NCBI RefSeq assembly: GCF_023554995.1
Contig: NZ_JAMJPK010000004.1
Span: 186,001 to 250,000 of the forward strand
Source of the DNA: Halomonas gemina
Lineage (GTDB): Bacteria; Pseudomonadota; Gammaproteobacteria; Pseudomonadales; Halomonadaceae
Reading direction: 5' to 3'
DNA length: 64,000 nucleotides
Shown piece after piece: positions 9,001 to 17,280 of the stretch. The first letter of the stretch is position 1, and each line of letters begins with the position of its first letter. A program made the translations under genes and the position numbers. Under the pieces are notes generated by a model. The model had not been told where the DNA came from. It searched no databases and was given only the letters and a program-made list of their open reading frames with translations.

Positions 9001-10842
9001 AGGATTCGCCTGGTGGGGGCCTTCAACCACCTGCATATCTTCGTCGATCCTAACCCCGATGCGGCATCGGGCTTTGCCGAGCGAAAGCGCCTGTTCGAGA
9101 TGCCGCGCTCCAGCTGGGAGGACTACAACGCCGAGCTGATCTCCGAAGGCGGCGGCGTGTTCAAGCGCTCGGCCAAGACCGTCCCCATCTCCAAGCAGAT
9201 GAAGGCGCTGTTCGGCATCAAGGAGGACAAGCTCGCCCCCAACGAGCTGATCCGCGCCATGCTCAAGTCCCGGGTCGACCTGCTGTGGAACGGCGGCATC
9301 GGTACCTACGTCAAGAGCAGCGAGGAGACCGACGCCCAGGTGGGGGACAAGGCCAACGATGGCCTGCGCATCGATGGCCGCGAGCTGCAGTGCCGGGTCA
9401 TCGGCGAGGGCGGCAACCTTGGCTTCACCCAGCGCGGGCGCATGGAGGCGGCCGCCCGGGGCGTCCGGGTGACCACCGACTTCATCGACAATGCCGGCGG
9501 CGTCAACTGCTCCGACCATGAGGTCAACATCAAGATCCTCATCGACGAGGTGGTCAAGCGCGGCGACATGACCGATAAGCAGCGCAACCAGCTGCTCGCC
9601 GACATGACCGGCGAAGTCTCGGACCTGGTGCTGCTGGACAACTACCGCCAGACCCAGGCGCTGGATCTCGCCGAGCTGCTCTCCCGGCAGGGCATCGGGC
9701 CCTTCCGGCGCTTCATCAGCGAGCTGGAGGCTGCCGGCCAGATCGACCGCGAGCTGGAATTCCTGCCCGACGACGAGGTGCTCAAGGAGCGCGCCGCCAA
9801 CGAGCAGGGGATGCTGCTGCCGGAGCTCTCGGTGCTGATCTCCTACGCCAAGAGCGTGCTCAAGGGTGACCTGATCGCCTCGGACGTGCCCGACGACCCG
9901 ACCATCGTCAAGTTCGTCGAGCGGATCTTCCCCGGGGTGCTGGTCGAGCGCTACAAGGAGGAGATGTACGATCACCGGCTGAAGCGCGAGATCGTCGCCA
10001 CCCAGGTGGCCAATGACCTGGTCGATCACATGGGCATCGTCTTCGTGCGCCGACTGATCGACTCCACCGGCGCCGATCGCGCCACCATCGCCCGTTCCTA
10101 CGTGGTGGCGCGTGACAGCTTCCAGCTGCCGCGCCTCTGGGAGCAGATCGAGGCGCTGGACAACCAGGTGCCGAGCGCGGTGCAGTACGCCATGATGCTC
10201 GACCTGATGCGCATGCTGCGGCGTGCCACCCGCTGGTTCCTGCGCAATCGCACCGGCATGAGCACCCGGGATGCCATCGACTTCTTCGCCCCGCGCCTGG
10301 CGCAGCTGCAGGAGAACATCGGTAAGCGCCTGCGCGGCGAGGAGCATGAGGCCTGGGAGGCCCGCCGCAACGAGCTCATGGAGGCCGGTGTACCGGAGGC
10401 CCTGGCCGCCACCGTGGCGGCTGCCGGTAGCCTCTACGCGGCGCTCGGCATCATCCAGGCTGCCCGTCAGACCAACGAGAAGCCCCAGCGCGTCGCCGAG
10501 GTGTTCTACGAGATCGGCGATCGCCTGGAGCTGCCGTGGATGATCCAGCAGATCACCGACCTCAAGGTGCGCGACAGCTGGCAGGCCCAGGCCCGCGAGA
10601 CCTTCCGCGACGACATCGACCGCCAGCAGCTGGCGCTGACCACCAGCGTGCTGGGCATGGAAGGCGGGCCCCGGGACTCCACCGAGCGGGTCGAGCAGTG
10701 GCTCTCGCTCCACCAAGGCATGCACAAGCGCTGGTGCCGGCTGCTCGAGGAGGTGAGCAGCGGCGCCCATGGTGGCTTCCCGCTCTTCGCGGTGGCCGTG
10801 CGCGAGCTGGTCGACCTGGCCGAGAGCAATCGCGAGACCTGA
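6001..10842 (+). CDS. gdhB: NAD-specific glutamate dehydrogenase, large (180-kDa) class
   Basis: This cytoplasmic enzyme oxidatively deaminates glutamate to 2-oxoglutarate and ammonium with NAD. The product has 1613 residues, typical of the GdhB class found in Pseudomonas and Halomonas. The long N-terminal half carries ACT-like regulatory segments. The catalytic region follows (GGLRWSDRFEDFRTEVLGL near residue 815 and VPVGAKGGF with the catalytic lysine near 845). The dinucleotide fold includes GIGDMAGDVFGNGML near 985, and a helical C-terminal domain ends the protein. GAGGTG lies six bases before ATG 6001. The gene is monocistronic with a strong terminator. Confidence 0.96.
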   Translation: MQHVAYEETRQDLLKQLEERLKSRLDEDKAAQVSDFARYFYATVPLDDLADRRLDDIYGATLAVWHFLQQFDPGEPKVRVFNPDFEQHGWQSTHTFIAVLHEDMPFLVDSVRIELNRRGMTVHAIHNAVLATQRDGQQRLQRVSTSQQADAPEARESLIAIEVDRHSDPAVLEDIEASLQDVLCDVRTAVADFEPMREQARAALAELKASRPEQVDAEDHEEAISFVEWLLHDNFTFLGYDEYAVHEAQGRQRLDRVEESVLGVFRLDQPRYRERIRTDQGVEGDHYVLVPQLLSFAKSAHHARIHRPTYPDYISIDRYDDQGRVIGERRFLGLFTATVYNESPRNVPILRRKLKTVMDKAGFNPKGHNGKHLLHILEVYPRDDLFQIDTDELTRTALGILDMRERRRVRLFIREDRSGKFYSCLAFVPRDVFSTDLRLRIQDLLCEELDATFGDFNTYLSESVLARIQFILRFKGDQPVDYDLRRLEAKLVQLARNWRDDLQGAAIEGFGEEQANLLMDRFRDAFPASYRDDFSARTAVYDLQHISELDAGIPLALSLYRLVEEEGSGVNLKLFHRDQPIPLSDVLPMMENLGLRVIGERPYELQARDGSYWIHDFDLEHHTSTEVNLQEMREPFIEAFLRIWNGEADNDSFNRLIIGANLDWREVAMLRGYARYLKQIRFGVSQDYMATTLVNHPEITRELVTLFELRFDPAERPPEGEIEACTARIIRLLDDVASLNDDQLLRRYTELIQATQRTNYYQPGLDGRYKDYMSFKMEPSRVTGMPKPRPAYEIFVCSPRVEGVHLRGGKVARGGLRWSDRFEDFRTEVLGLVKAQQVKNAVIVPVGAKGGFICKRLPEGGDRDAIQQEGIACYKTFIRALLDVTDNRVGGEIVPPRDVVRHDDDDAYLVVAADKGTATFSDIANEISAEYGHWLGDAFASGGANGYDHKKMGITAKGAWESVKRHFRGLGLNTQQDEFTVLGIGDMAGDVFGNGMLLSDRIRLVGAFNHLHIFVDPNPDAASGFAERKRLFEMPRSSWEDYNAELISEGGGVFKRSAKTVPISKQMKALFGIKEDKLAPNELIRAMLKSRVDLLWNGGIGTYVKSSEETDAQVGDKANDGLRIDGRELQCRVIGEGGNLGFTQRGRMEAAARGVRVTTDFIDNAGGVNCSDHEVNIKILIDEVVKRGDMTDKQRNQLLADMTGEVSDLVLLDNYRQTQALDLAELLSRQGIGPFRRFISELEAAGQIDRELEFLPDDEVLKERAANEQGMLLPELSVLISYAKSVLKGDLIASDVPDDPTIVKFVERIFPGVLVERYKEEMYDHRLKREIVATQVANDLVDHMGIVFVRRLIDSTGADRATIARSYVVARDSFQLPRLWEQIEALDNQVPSAVQYAMMLDLMRMLRRATRWFLRNRTGMSTRDAIDFFAPRLAQLQENIGKRLRGEEHEAWEARRNELMEAGVPEALAATVAAAGSLYAALGIIQAARQTNEKPQRVAEVFYEIGDRLELPWMIQQITDLKVRDSWQAQARETFRDDIDRQQLALTTSVLGMEGGPRDSTERVEQWLSLHQGMHKRWCRLLEEVSSGAHGGFPLFAVAVRELVDLAESNRET

Positions 10843-10868
10843 TCGGCCGCCATGCCCACCCAGAGACA

Positions 10869-10894
10869 CGAACCCCCGCCTCGGCGGGGGTTCG
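10869..10894. terminator. Bidirectional terminator between gdhB and mgtE
   Basis: A near-perfect hairpin with 11-12-bp arms (CGAACCCCCGCC at 10869-10880 and its complement at 10883-10894) sits between two convergent stop codons. Confidence 0.85.
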
Positions 10895-10911
10895 TACTTA
10901 TGCGGCGGGAT

Positions 10912-12264
10912 TCAGAGCAGGAAGAGCGTGGCCAGCCCCAGGAAAGCCATGAAGCCCACCACGTCGGTCACCGTGGTCAGGATAACCGACCCCGAGAGGG
11001 CGGGGTCGATGCCCGAGCGCTTGAGCATCAGCGGGATGACGATACCGGCGATGCCGGCGGCCAGCATGTTGATCACGAGTGCCGCGGCGATGATCACGCC
11101 TATGGCGACGCTGCCGAACCACAGCACCGCGAGCACGGCCACCACCAGCGACCAGAGCACGCCGTTGAGGGCGGCGATGCCGATCTCCTTGCGCAGCAGC
11201 CAGCTGCTGTTGGTGCGACTGATCTGGCCGAGGGCCAGGCCGCGGATCGCCAGGGTCAGGGTCTGGCTGCCGGCGATGCCGCCCATGCTGGCGACAATGG
11301 GCATCAGTACCGCCAGCGCCACGATCTTGTCCAGCGCATCCTCGAAGCGACCGATCACCCAGGCGGCCAGGAAGGCGGTGATCAGGTTGATGCCGAGCCA
11401 TACGGCGCGTCGCCGGGCGCTGGGCATCACCGGCGCGAAGAGGTCCTCCTCCTCGTCCAGGCCGGCCATGTTCATCAGCGCCTGCTCGGAGTTCTCGCGG
11501 ATCACGTCGACGATGTCGTCGATGACGATGCGCCCCAGCAGCAGGCCCTCCTCGTCGACCACCGGCGCTGAGGCCAGGTCGTGGGTCTGGAAGAGGGTGG
11601 CCACCTCACGGGAATGCATGGTCACCTGGATGCTGTCCACTTCAGGATCCATCAGGTCGGCGACGGCCATCTCGGGGTCGTTGGAGACCAGGCGCGCCAG
11701 CGGCAGCACTCCCACGAAGAAGCCGTTGCGGTCGACCACCATCAGCGCATGGGTGTTGTCGGGCACCGCCTCCTTCCAGCGCAGAAAGCGCTTGACCGTC
11801 TCCAGGCTGACGTCGGCGCGCACCGCGATGGTGTCAGTGCGCATCAGGCGGCCGGCGCTGTCCTCCTCGAAGGAGAGGGTCTCCTGCAGACGGCTGCGCT
11901 GAAGCTCGTCCATCGAGCGCAGCATGTCCTCAGCCACCTGCTGCGGCAGGTCCTCGAAGATCTCGGCGAGGTCCGTGGTGTCGAGGCCCGAGGTGGCGGC
12001 CACGATCTCGGCATGGTCCATGTCATCGAGCAGGGTGCTGCGCACCTCGTCGTGCACGTGAAGCAGGACCTCACCGTCGACCTCGCCCGGTACCCGCTCC
12101 CACAGCTTGATGCGCGCCGCCGGCGGCAGCGACTCCAGCAGCAGGGCGACCTCCGCCGGCTCCAGGTCGGCCAGGACATCGTCGACGGCATCGAGCCGCT
12201 CGTCGCCCAGCGCCCGGTGAATGCGCGAGAGGCGGTCCTCGAGGGTTTCGGTGGTATCGGCCAT
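10912..12264 (-). CDS. mgtE: Magnesium transporter MgtE
   Basis: MgtE is an inner-membrane Mg2+ channel gated by cytosolic magnesium. The 450-residue product has the N-terminal superhelical Mg-sensing domain (about 1-130), two CBS domains (about 130-265, with [13 protein letters not shown] and [12 protein letters not shown]) and five C-terminal membrane helices. The pore signature is [19 protein letters not shown], close to the family GGNAGSQ. The open frame reaches 12402, but ATG 12264 has AGGGAGA immediately upstream and gives the conserved N-terminus. Confidence 0.95.
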   Translation of the reverse strand: MADTTETLEDRLSRIHRALGDERLDAVDDVLADLEPAEVALLLESLPPAARIKLWERVPGEVDGEVLLHVHDEVRSTLLDDMDHAEIVAATSGLDTTDLAEIFEDLPQQVAEDMLRSMDELQRSRLQETLSFEEDSAGRLMRTDTIAVRADVSLETVKRFLRWKEAVPDNTHALMVVDRNGFFVGVLPLARLVSNDPEMAVADLMDPEVDSIQVTMHSREVATLFQTHDLASAPVVDEEGLLLGRIVIDDIVDVIRENSEQALMNMAGLDEEEDLFAPVMPSARRRAVWLGINLITAFLAAWVIGRFEDALDKIVALAVLMPIVASMGGIAGSQTLTLAIRGLALGQISRTNSSWLLRKEIGIAALNGVLWSLVVAVLAVLWFGSVAIGVIIAAALVINMLAAGIAGIVIPLMLKRSGIDPALSGSVILTTVTDVVGFMAFLGLATLFLL

Positions 12265-12462
12265 ATGAATCTCCCTGGCTTCGGCAGCACGGCCCACCTG
12301 GCCGTGATCGCAACGACGGTGCCTACAGTAGACCACAGAACGGCCCCTGGCTGTCGCCGCGGTCGCTCGCCCGGTCAGGAGACGGCGTCGTCTCCCGCCC
12401 ATGGCACTGTTATACTCTCTCGCCCTTTCTGCCGCCCTTCACCACCCTTGTCCGGAGTCGCC

Positions 12463-13488
12463 ATGTATTCGCTTGCCCGTTCGCTGCTGTTTCGCCTGGA
12501 CGCCGAGACCGCCCACGGGGTCGCCCTCAAGGGGCTCGACCTCGCCGGTCGCCTGGGCCTGGCGGAGCGACTCGGCGGCGGGCGGGTCGCGGATCCGGTG
12601 GAGCTGATGGGGCTGCACTTTCCCAACCGCGTGGGCCTGGCGGCTGGACTGGACAAGAACGCCGACCACCTCGATGCCCTGGGCGCGCTGGGCTTCGGCT
12701 TCGTCGAGGTGGGCACCGTGACGCCCCGGCCCCAGGACGGCAACCCGCGACCGCGGTTGTTCCGCCTGCCGGAGGCCGGCGCCATCATCAACCGCATGGG
12801 CTTCAACAACGCCGGGGTGGATCACCTGGTCGCCCGTGTGCGGGCGAGCCGCTACGACGGGGTGATCGGCATCAACATCGGCAAGAACCTCACCACTCCG
12901 GTGGAGCAGGCGGTGGACGACTACCTGACCTGCCTGCGCAAGGTACATGGCCATGCGCACTACATCACGGTGAACATCTCCTCGCCCAATACCCCGGGGC
13001 TGCGTAACCTGCAGTTCGGCGAGCACCTGGATGCGTTGCTCGGTGCCCTGCGCGAGGAGGGGAGTCGGCTCGACCGGGAGACCGGTCGTCGCGTGCCCCT
13101 GGCGGTGAAGATCGCCCCGGACATGAGTCTCGAGGAGGTCGGCCTGGTGGCCGGTACGCTCGAGGCCAATGCCCTCGACGCGGTGATCGCCACCAATACC
13201 ACCGTCTCCCGCGAGGCGGTGGCGGGGCTCGCGCATGCCGACGAGCAGGGCGGGCTCTCCGGGCGGCCGGTGTTCGAGGCGTCGAACACGGTGGTCCGCG
13301 AGCTGCGCCGCCGGCTCCCCGAGATGCCCATCATCGGCGTGGGCGGCATCGACAGCGGCGAGGCGGCGCTGGCCAAGGTGGTGGCCGGGGCCGACCTGGT
13401 GCAGCTCTATTCGGGGTTCATCTATCGCGGGCCGGCGCTGGTAGGGGAGTGTGCCCGGGCGTTGCAGGCCCGTTTCGCCGGGCAGTGA
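12463..13488 (+). CDS. pyrD: Dihydroorotate dehydrogenase, class 2 (quinone)
   Basis: PyrD oxidises dihydroorotate to orotate in pyrimidine synthesis, passing electrons to the quinone pool at the inner membrane. The 341-residue product begins with the amphipathic membrane-docking helices (about 1-35), then the FMN-binding [11 protein letters not shown] (60-70), GTVTPRPQ (85-91) and the class 2 active-site [11 protein letters not shown] with the serine base (Ser174). TNTT and GVGGI phosphate-binding stretches close the barrel. The open frame begins far upstream at 11581, but ATG 12463 has CGGAG before it and is the family start. The gene is divergent from mgtE. Confidence 0.97.
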   Translation: MYSLARSLLFRLDAETAHGVALKGLDLAGRLGLAERLGGGRVADPVELMGLHFPNRVGLAAGLDKNADHLDALGALGFGFVEVGTVTPRPQDGNPRPRLFRLPEAGAIINRMGFNNAGVDHLVARVRASRYDGVIGINIGKNLTTPVEQAVDDYLTCLRKVHGHAHYITVNISSPNTPGLRNLQFGEHLDALLGALREEGSRLDRETGRRVPLAVKIAPDMSLEEVGLVAGTLEANALDAVIATNTTVSREAVAGLAHADEQGGLSGRPVFEASNTVVRELRRRLPEMPIIGVGGIDSGEAALAKVVAGADLVQLYSGFIYRGPALVGECARALQARFAGQ

Positions 13489-13523
13489 GGGACCGGCGGT
13501 CGGGTACGGAAACATCGGGCACT

Positions 13524-13551
13524 AAAAAGCCCATGGCGCGACCATGGGCTT
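13524..13551 (-). terminator. Terminator for rmf (also usable by pyrD)
   Basis: The stem AAGCCCATGG / CCATGGGCTT has a short CGCGA loop. On the minus strand the stem is followed by a T run, so it mainly serves rmf, which ends at 13606. Confidence 0.8.
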
Positions 13552-13605
13552 GATATGTTCGTCAACACCTCTGACGATGGGTTGATGACCCGGTGAATGC
13601 GGGGG

Positions 13606-13812
13606 TCACATCACCATGGGGTTCTTGTGAATGCCGGAGACTCCCGTCATGCCGGACCATTGATCTCCACGACCTTCACGCCAACCGCTCATCCAGTACT
13701 CGCGTAGATTGATATCCTGACTTGGACAGTCATCGCGGGAATGACCTGAGAGACCCGCCTTGTACCCATGAACATAGGCACGCTGGAAGCGATCACGTTT
13801 CTGCCGTTTCAT
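13606..13812 (-). CDS. rmf: Ribosome modulation factor
   Basis: RMF binds 70S ribosomes in stationary phase and drives their pairing into inactive 100S dimers. The 68-residue basic protein starts MKRQKRDRF and has YxxGYxAG, CP..d.n.R..W..GWREG, matching the enteric protein almost end to end with a short extra C-terminal tail (about 13 residues). ATG 13812 has AGAGG nine bases upstream; the longer open frame to 13899 is not needed. The gene has its own terminator. Confidence 0.93.
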   Translation of the reverse strand: MKRQKRDRFQRAYVHGYKAGLSGHSRDDCPSQDINLREYWMSGWREGRGDQWSGMTGVSGIHKNPMVM

Positions 13813-14073
13813 TGGACTACCTCTTGATGAAGGTACCGACGAGAACCCGGCCTCGAGACCGGATTCATGGTGCCCGGGCGACAACGGTCTCTGCGGCAAC
13901 TCCGTGCTGCACGACGACCGAGGCCCTCTGACAGGAACGCATGCGTCATTCAGTAGCTACTGACTCATTGATAGCCCAGGTTGATGACGATTGTCGACCG
14001 ATGATTTGTAACAAGGCGTTCACCTGCCCGTCACGCCTTCACCCCGGCCAGGCGCCGCGCCGATGGATATCTC
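13813..14073. promoter_or_regulatory. Divergent rmf / rlmKL promoter region with a 14-bp dyad
   Basis: These 261 bases hold no gene. They must contain the rmf (leftward) and rlmKL (rightward) promoters. The only striking structure is the perfect palindrome TCAGTAGCTACTGA at 13950-13963, an operator candidate of unknown binder. Confidence 0.4.
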
Positions 14074-16272
14074 ATGACTGAACTGCACTCCCCTGATTCA
14101 CTGGATTTTCTGGCCACCTGCCCGCGGGGCATCGAGCTGCTGCTGGCCGACGAGCTGGCCGCCCTGGGCGCCGTGCCCGGCAAGACCACGGTGGCCGGGG
14201 TTCACCTGCGCGCGAGCCTCGAGGGTGCCTACCGCATCTGCCTCTGGTCACGGCTGGCCAACCGGCTGGTGCTCTGCCTCGCGCAGGAGGAGGGCGTCGA
14301 GACTCCCGAGACGCTGCGTGCCGCCGCGGCGGCCATCGACTGGCGGGACCACCTCGCACCCGGCGCGACCCTGGCGGTGGACTTCCACGGCCGCAGCGAG
14401 GCGATCCGCCACACCCGCTTCGGGGCCCAGACCGTCAAGGACGGGGTGGTGGACCGACTCCACGCCGAGGAACGCCCACGGCCCGACGTCGATACCCGAG
14501 AGCCAGATCTTCGCCTCTATGCGCACCTTCACCGGGGACGGCTCACGCTGGGGGTGGACCTCTCGGGTGACAGCCTGCATCGCCGTGGCTACCGCCGCGA
14601 CGTGGGCCATGCGCCGCTCAAGGAGAACCTGGCTGCCGCCCTGCTGGTCCGCGCTGGCTGGCCGGCGTTGGCCCGGGAAGGGGCGCCGCTGGTCGACCCG
14701 CTGTGCGGTGCCGGCACCCTGCTGATCGAGGCTGCCATGATGGCTGCTGACATCGCCCCCGGCCTGGCCAGGAAACGCTTCGGCTTTCATGGCTGGGTCG
14801 GACATGACGAGCGCTGCTGGCGGGAGCTGCGGCGCGAGGCCGAGGCGCGGGCCAGCATCGGACGCAAGCGCTGCCGCTCGCGGCTGTTCGGCTTCGATGA
14901 GAGCCCCCCGGCGCTGGCCGCGGCAAAGGCCAACGCGATGCGTGCCGGCGTGCCGGCACTGATCGAGCTTGAAGGGGCCGCCCTGGCTGGGCTCGAACGC
15001 CCCGCGGGGTTGCCCGACGAGCCCCGTGGACTGGTGATGACCAACCCGCCCTATGGCGAGCGTCTCGGCGAGCTTCCCGAACTGGTGCGCCTCTATGGCC
15101 AGCTCGGCGAGCGGGGCAAGGCAGCCTTTCCCGGTTGGCGGATGGCGGTCTTTACCGCCAACCCGGACCTCGGACACCGTATCGGGTTGCGGGCCCACAA
15201 GCAGTACTCGCTGCGCAACGGTCCCCTGGAGGCCAAGCTGCTGCTGATGGCCATTCCCGAGGCGGAGGAGGCGACGGGGGACGCCCCCCCGGCACGTTCC
15301 GAGGGGGCGCAGATGTTCGCCAACCGCCTGGAGAAGAATCGCCGGCGGCTGAAGAAATGGCTGAAGAAGAGCGGTGAGAGCTGCTACCGCCTCTACGACG
15401 CTGACATGCCCGAGTATGCCCTGGCCATCGACCTTTACGGCGACCGGGTCCATGTCCAGGAGTATGCGCCACCGACGTCCGTCGATGCCGCCCAGGCACA
15501 GAAGCGGTTGCATGAGGCGCTGGGCGTTATCCCCGACGTGCTTGGCGTCGTCCCCGGGAAGATCGTCGTCAAGCGTCGCGAGCGTCAGAGCGGCAAGGCG
15601 CAGTATCGCAAGCAGGCAGCCAGCGGTGAGCGCTTCGAGGTACGAGAGGGCCAGGCAAGGCTATGGGTGAACCTGCGCGACTACCTGGATACCGGCCTCT
15701 TTCTCGACCATCGCCCGGTGCGTCGTCTGCTCGGCGAGATGGCCCCCGGCAAGCGCTTCCTCAATCTCTTCTGCTATACCGGAGCCGCTACGGTCCAGGC
15801 CGCGCTGGGGGCACAGGGAGCGGAAGAGACCGGCGGGGCCAGCGAGAGCATCAGCGTCGACCTCTCCAACACATACCTGGAATGGGCCCGGGACAACTTT
15901 ACGCTCAACCGGCTCGACCCGACCCGCCATCGAGTGGTGCGCGACGATTGCCTGCGCTGGCTGGAAACCGCGGGCGGGGAGTTCGACCTGATCTTCCTGG
16001 ATCCGCCAACCTTCTCCAACTCGAAGAAGATGGCCGATACCCTGGATATCCAGCGTGATCATGGCCGGCTGGTGCGCCTGGCCATGGCGCGCCTGGCGTC
16101 AGGGGGGACCCTGGTGTTTTCCAATAACCAGCGGCGTTTCATGCTGGATGCGGACCTCGCCGAGCAGTTCCGGGTGGAAGATATCTCCGCGAAGACATTC
16201 GATCCTGATTTCCAGCGCCGCCCGGACCTACATCACTGCTTCCTGATACGCCACCGGGAGGAATCGGCATGA
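14074..16272 (+). CDS. rlmKL: Bifunctional 23S rRNA methyltransferase RlmKL
   Basis: This fused enzyme makes m2G2445 (RlmL half) and m7G2069 (RlmK half) in 23S rRNA. The product has 732 residues, slightly longer than the enteric one. An N-terminal THUMP region (about 60-160) precedes the RlmL methyltransferase with NPPYGERL near 324. The RlmK half has the SAM-binding LNLFCYTGAATVQAALGAQG near 563 and FLDPPTFSNSKK near 641. The last 61 bases (16212-16272) are repeated as a diverged copy 86 bases further on, just before the next gene. Confidence 0.95.
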   Translation: MTELHSPDSLDFLATCPRGIELLLADELAALGAVPGKTTVAGVHLRASLEGAYRICLWSRLANRLVLCLAQEEGVETPETLRAAAAAIDWRDHLAPGATLAVDFHGRSEAIRHTRFGAQTVKDGVVDRLHAEERPRPDVDTREPDLRLYAHLHRGRLTLGVDLSGDSLHRRGYRRDVGHAPLKENLAAALLVRAGWPALAREGAPLVDPLCGAGTLLIEAAMMAADIAPGLARKRFGFHGWVGHDERCWRELRREAEARASIGRKRCRSRLFGFDESPPALAAAKANAMRAGVPALIELEGAALAGLERPAGLPDEPRGLVMTNPPYGERLGELPELVRLYGQLGERGKAAFPGWRMAVFTANPDLGHRIGLRAHKQYSLRNGPLEAKLLLMAIPEAEEATGDAPPARSEGAQMFANRLEKNRRRLKKWLKKSGESCYRLYDADMPEYALAIDLYGDRVHVQEYAPPTSVDAAQAQKRLHEALGVIPDVLGVVPGKIVVKRRERQSGKAQYRKQAASGERFEVREGQARLWVNLRDYLDTGLFLDHRPVRRLLGEMAPGKRFLNLFCYTGAATVQAALGAQGAEETGGASESISVDLSNTYLEWARDNFTLNRLDPTRHRVVRDDCLRWLETAGGEFDLIFLDPPTFSNSKKMADTLDIQRDHGRLVRLAMARLASGGTLVFSNNQRRFMLDADLAEQFRVEDISAKTFDPDFQRRPDLHHCFLIRHREESA

Positions 16273-16297
16273 CCCCTTCGATCCGCTCTTTATCCGG

Positions 16298-16358
16298 CCA
16301 GCGCCGCCCGGACCTGCACCATGTGTTCCTGATGCGTCACCGGGAGGTCTCGGCATGA
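16298..16358 (+). repeat. Diverged tandem copy of the rlmKL 3' end
   Basis: This 61-base stretch aligns without gaps to 16212-16272, the end of rlmKL including its stop codon. Translated in the same phase it reads GQRRPDLHHVFLMRHREVSA against FQRRPDLHHCFLIRHREESA. The copy carries the GGAGG ribosome site and the ATGA start of the downstream gene. Confidence 0.85.
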
Positions 16359-16702
16359 TCCGGCTGCGACTCTATACCACCCTGGGGTGTCATCTCTGCG
16401 AGCAGCTGGAGGCTGTGCTGGCGACCCTGTGCGCCGAGCGGTACCGGCTGGAGCGGGTCGAGATCAGCGGTGACGATGAACTGGTTGCCTGCTACGGGGT
16501 GCGTATCCCGGTGCTGGTGGATGAGGCGGGACAAGAGCTGGATCGCGGTATGGACCCTGGCCGACTGGCCGCCTGGCTGTCAGCACGAGGCTGGCTGGAC
16601 GAGGCGGCCTGGCGGCAGTTGCAGGAACAGTTGAGTGGTGAATCGGCACCGAAGACGGCGAAGGGCGCCACCTTGCGCGGCGGGCGGCGCTATCTGGGGT
16701 GA
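16355..16702 (+). CDS. Glutaredoxin-like thioredoxin-fold protein (DUF836)
   Basis: This small cytoplasmic protein of 115 residues has an N-terminal thioredoxin/glutaredoxin fold: beta strand RLRLYTTLG, a Cys12-His-Leu-Cys15 redox pair, then a later cis-Pro segment (VRIPVLVDE). It resembles the DUF836/NrdH-like family, whose substrate is not known. The C-terminal 30 residues are polar and probably disordered. ATG 16355 overlaps the TGA of the duplicated rlmKL tail (ATGA), and GGAGG lies eight bases before it. Confidence 0.8.
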   Translation: MIRLRLYTTLGCHLCEQLEAVLATLCAERYRLERVEISGDDELVACYGVRIPVLVDEAGQELDRGMDPGRLAAWLSARGWLDEAAWRQLQEQLSGESAPKTAKGATLRGGRRYLG

Positions 16703-16720
16703 TGCCCTTTGGGCAGCACC

Positions 16721-16745
16721 AAGCGCCGAGCCACAAGCGCCAAGC
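16721..16745 (+). repeat. AAGCGCC-type repeat pair
   Basis: AAGCGCCGAGC at 16721-16731 and AAGCGCCAAGC at 16735-16745 have the same 14-base spacing as the pair after lolA. They sit 18 bases after the stop codon of the thioredoxin-fold gene. Confidence 0.7.
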
Positions 16746-16854
16746 AGCTTGGTGAAGGGAAGCGAGACCTGATGTCGGAGACGCAAACTCCATCGAATAT
16801 CGAGTTCGGTGGGGGGTGGGGTGACGCCAGATCGGTTGGCAACCTGATTCTGGT

Positions 16855-16888
16855 CGCTTGGCGCTTGGCGCTTGGCGCTTGGCGCTTA
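16855..16888. repeat. Heptamer tandem array CGCTTGG x4.8
   Basis: Four perfect CGCTTGG heptamers and a partial fifth run into the stop codon of the WGR gene (16886-16888). On the minus strand this is CCAAGCG repeated, the complement of the repeats at 16721-16745 across the convergent gap. Confidence 0.8.
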
Positions 16889-17164
16889 AGGCTCCAGCAG
16901 CGAGAGCTGGCTGACGGCGTTGCGTCCCTCAGCGCTCTCGTCCTCCACTTCCAGCACCTTGCGAAAGCCCCGCGAGGACAGGATGGTGGTCTCGTCGGCC
17001 AGCCACATCAGCGCCTGGTCGTGGTCATCGGCCAGGCGATGCTTCAGGCCGCCGAACTGGGTGCCGATCTGTCCCCAGGCACGGCTGAAGATCCAGTCGC
17101 CGAACATGTCCTGATGGACATGCACCAGCACATAGTCATGGTCGGTTTCCCAGCGGACGATCAC
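16886..17164 (-). CDS. Stand-alone WGR-domain protein
   Basis: The 92-residue protein is almost entirely one WGR-type domain: W-E-T near the start, HQDMFGDWIFSRAWGQIGTQFGG in the middle and DETTILSSRGFRKVLEVE at the end. WGR domains in PARPs and MolR-type proteins bind nucleic acid or modulate partners; the role of single-domain bacterial versions is not established. The start chosen is GTG 17164, with GGGAG six bases before it; the longer frame to 17278 adds an unlikely N-terminus. It is divergent from pdxB and convergent with the thioredoxin-fold gene. Confidence 0.75.
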   Translation of the reverse strand: MIVRWETDHDYVLVHVHQDMFGDWIFSRAWGQIGTQFGGLKHRLADDHDQALMWLADETTILSSRGFRKVLEVEDESAEGRNAVSQLSLLEP

Positions 17165-17280
17165 GGCAGCTCCCGAGGTAGAGGGCGCCGCAGGCAGCAG
17201 CGCTCGAGTGGCAGTTGCCGGTATTGTAAGGGCTTGGGCAGACTGAACAAGTCGTATCACCAGCCAGCCGGGAGTCAACC

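Noticed and set aside
6499-10869. A 1456-codon open frame antisense to gdhB.
   Set aside because: It mirrors the GC-rich third positions of gdhB, shows low-complexity composition rich in H, Q, G and L, and has no recognisable domain; gdhB on the plus strand has motifs throughout.
16298-16358. Possible small gene encoded by the duplicated rlmKL tail.
   Set aside because: It has no start codon or ribosome site of its own and is best explained as a duplication remnant.
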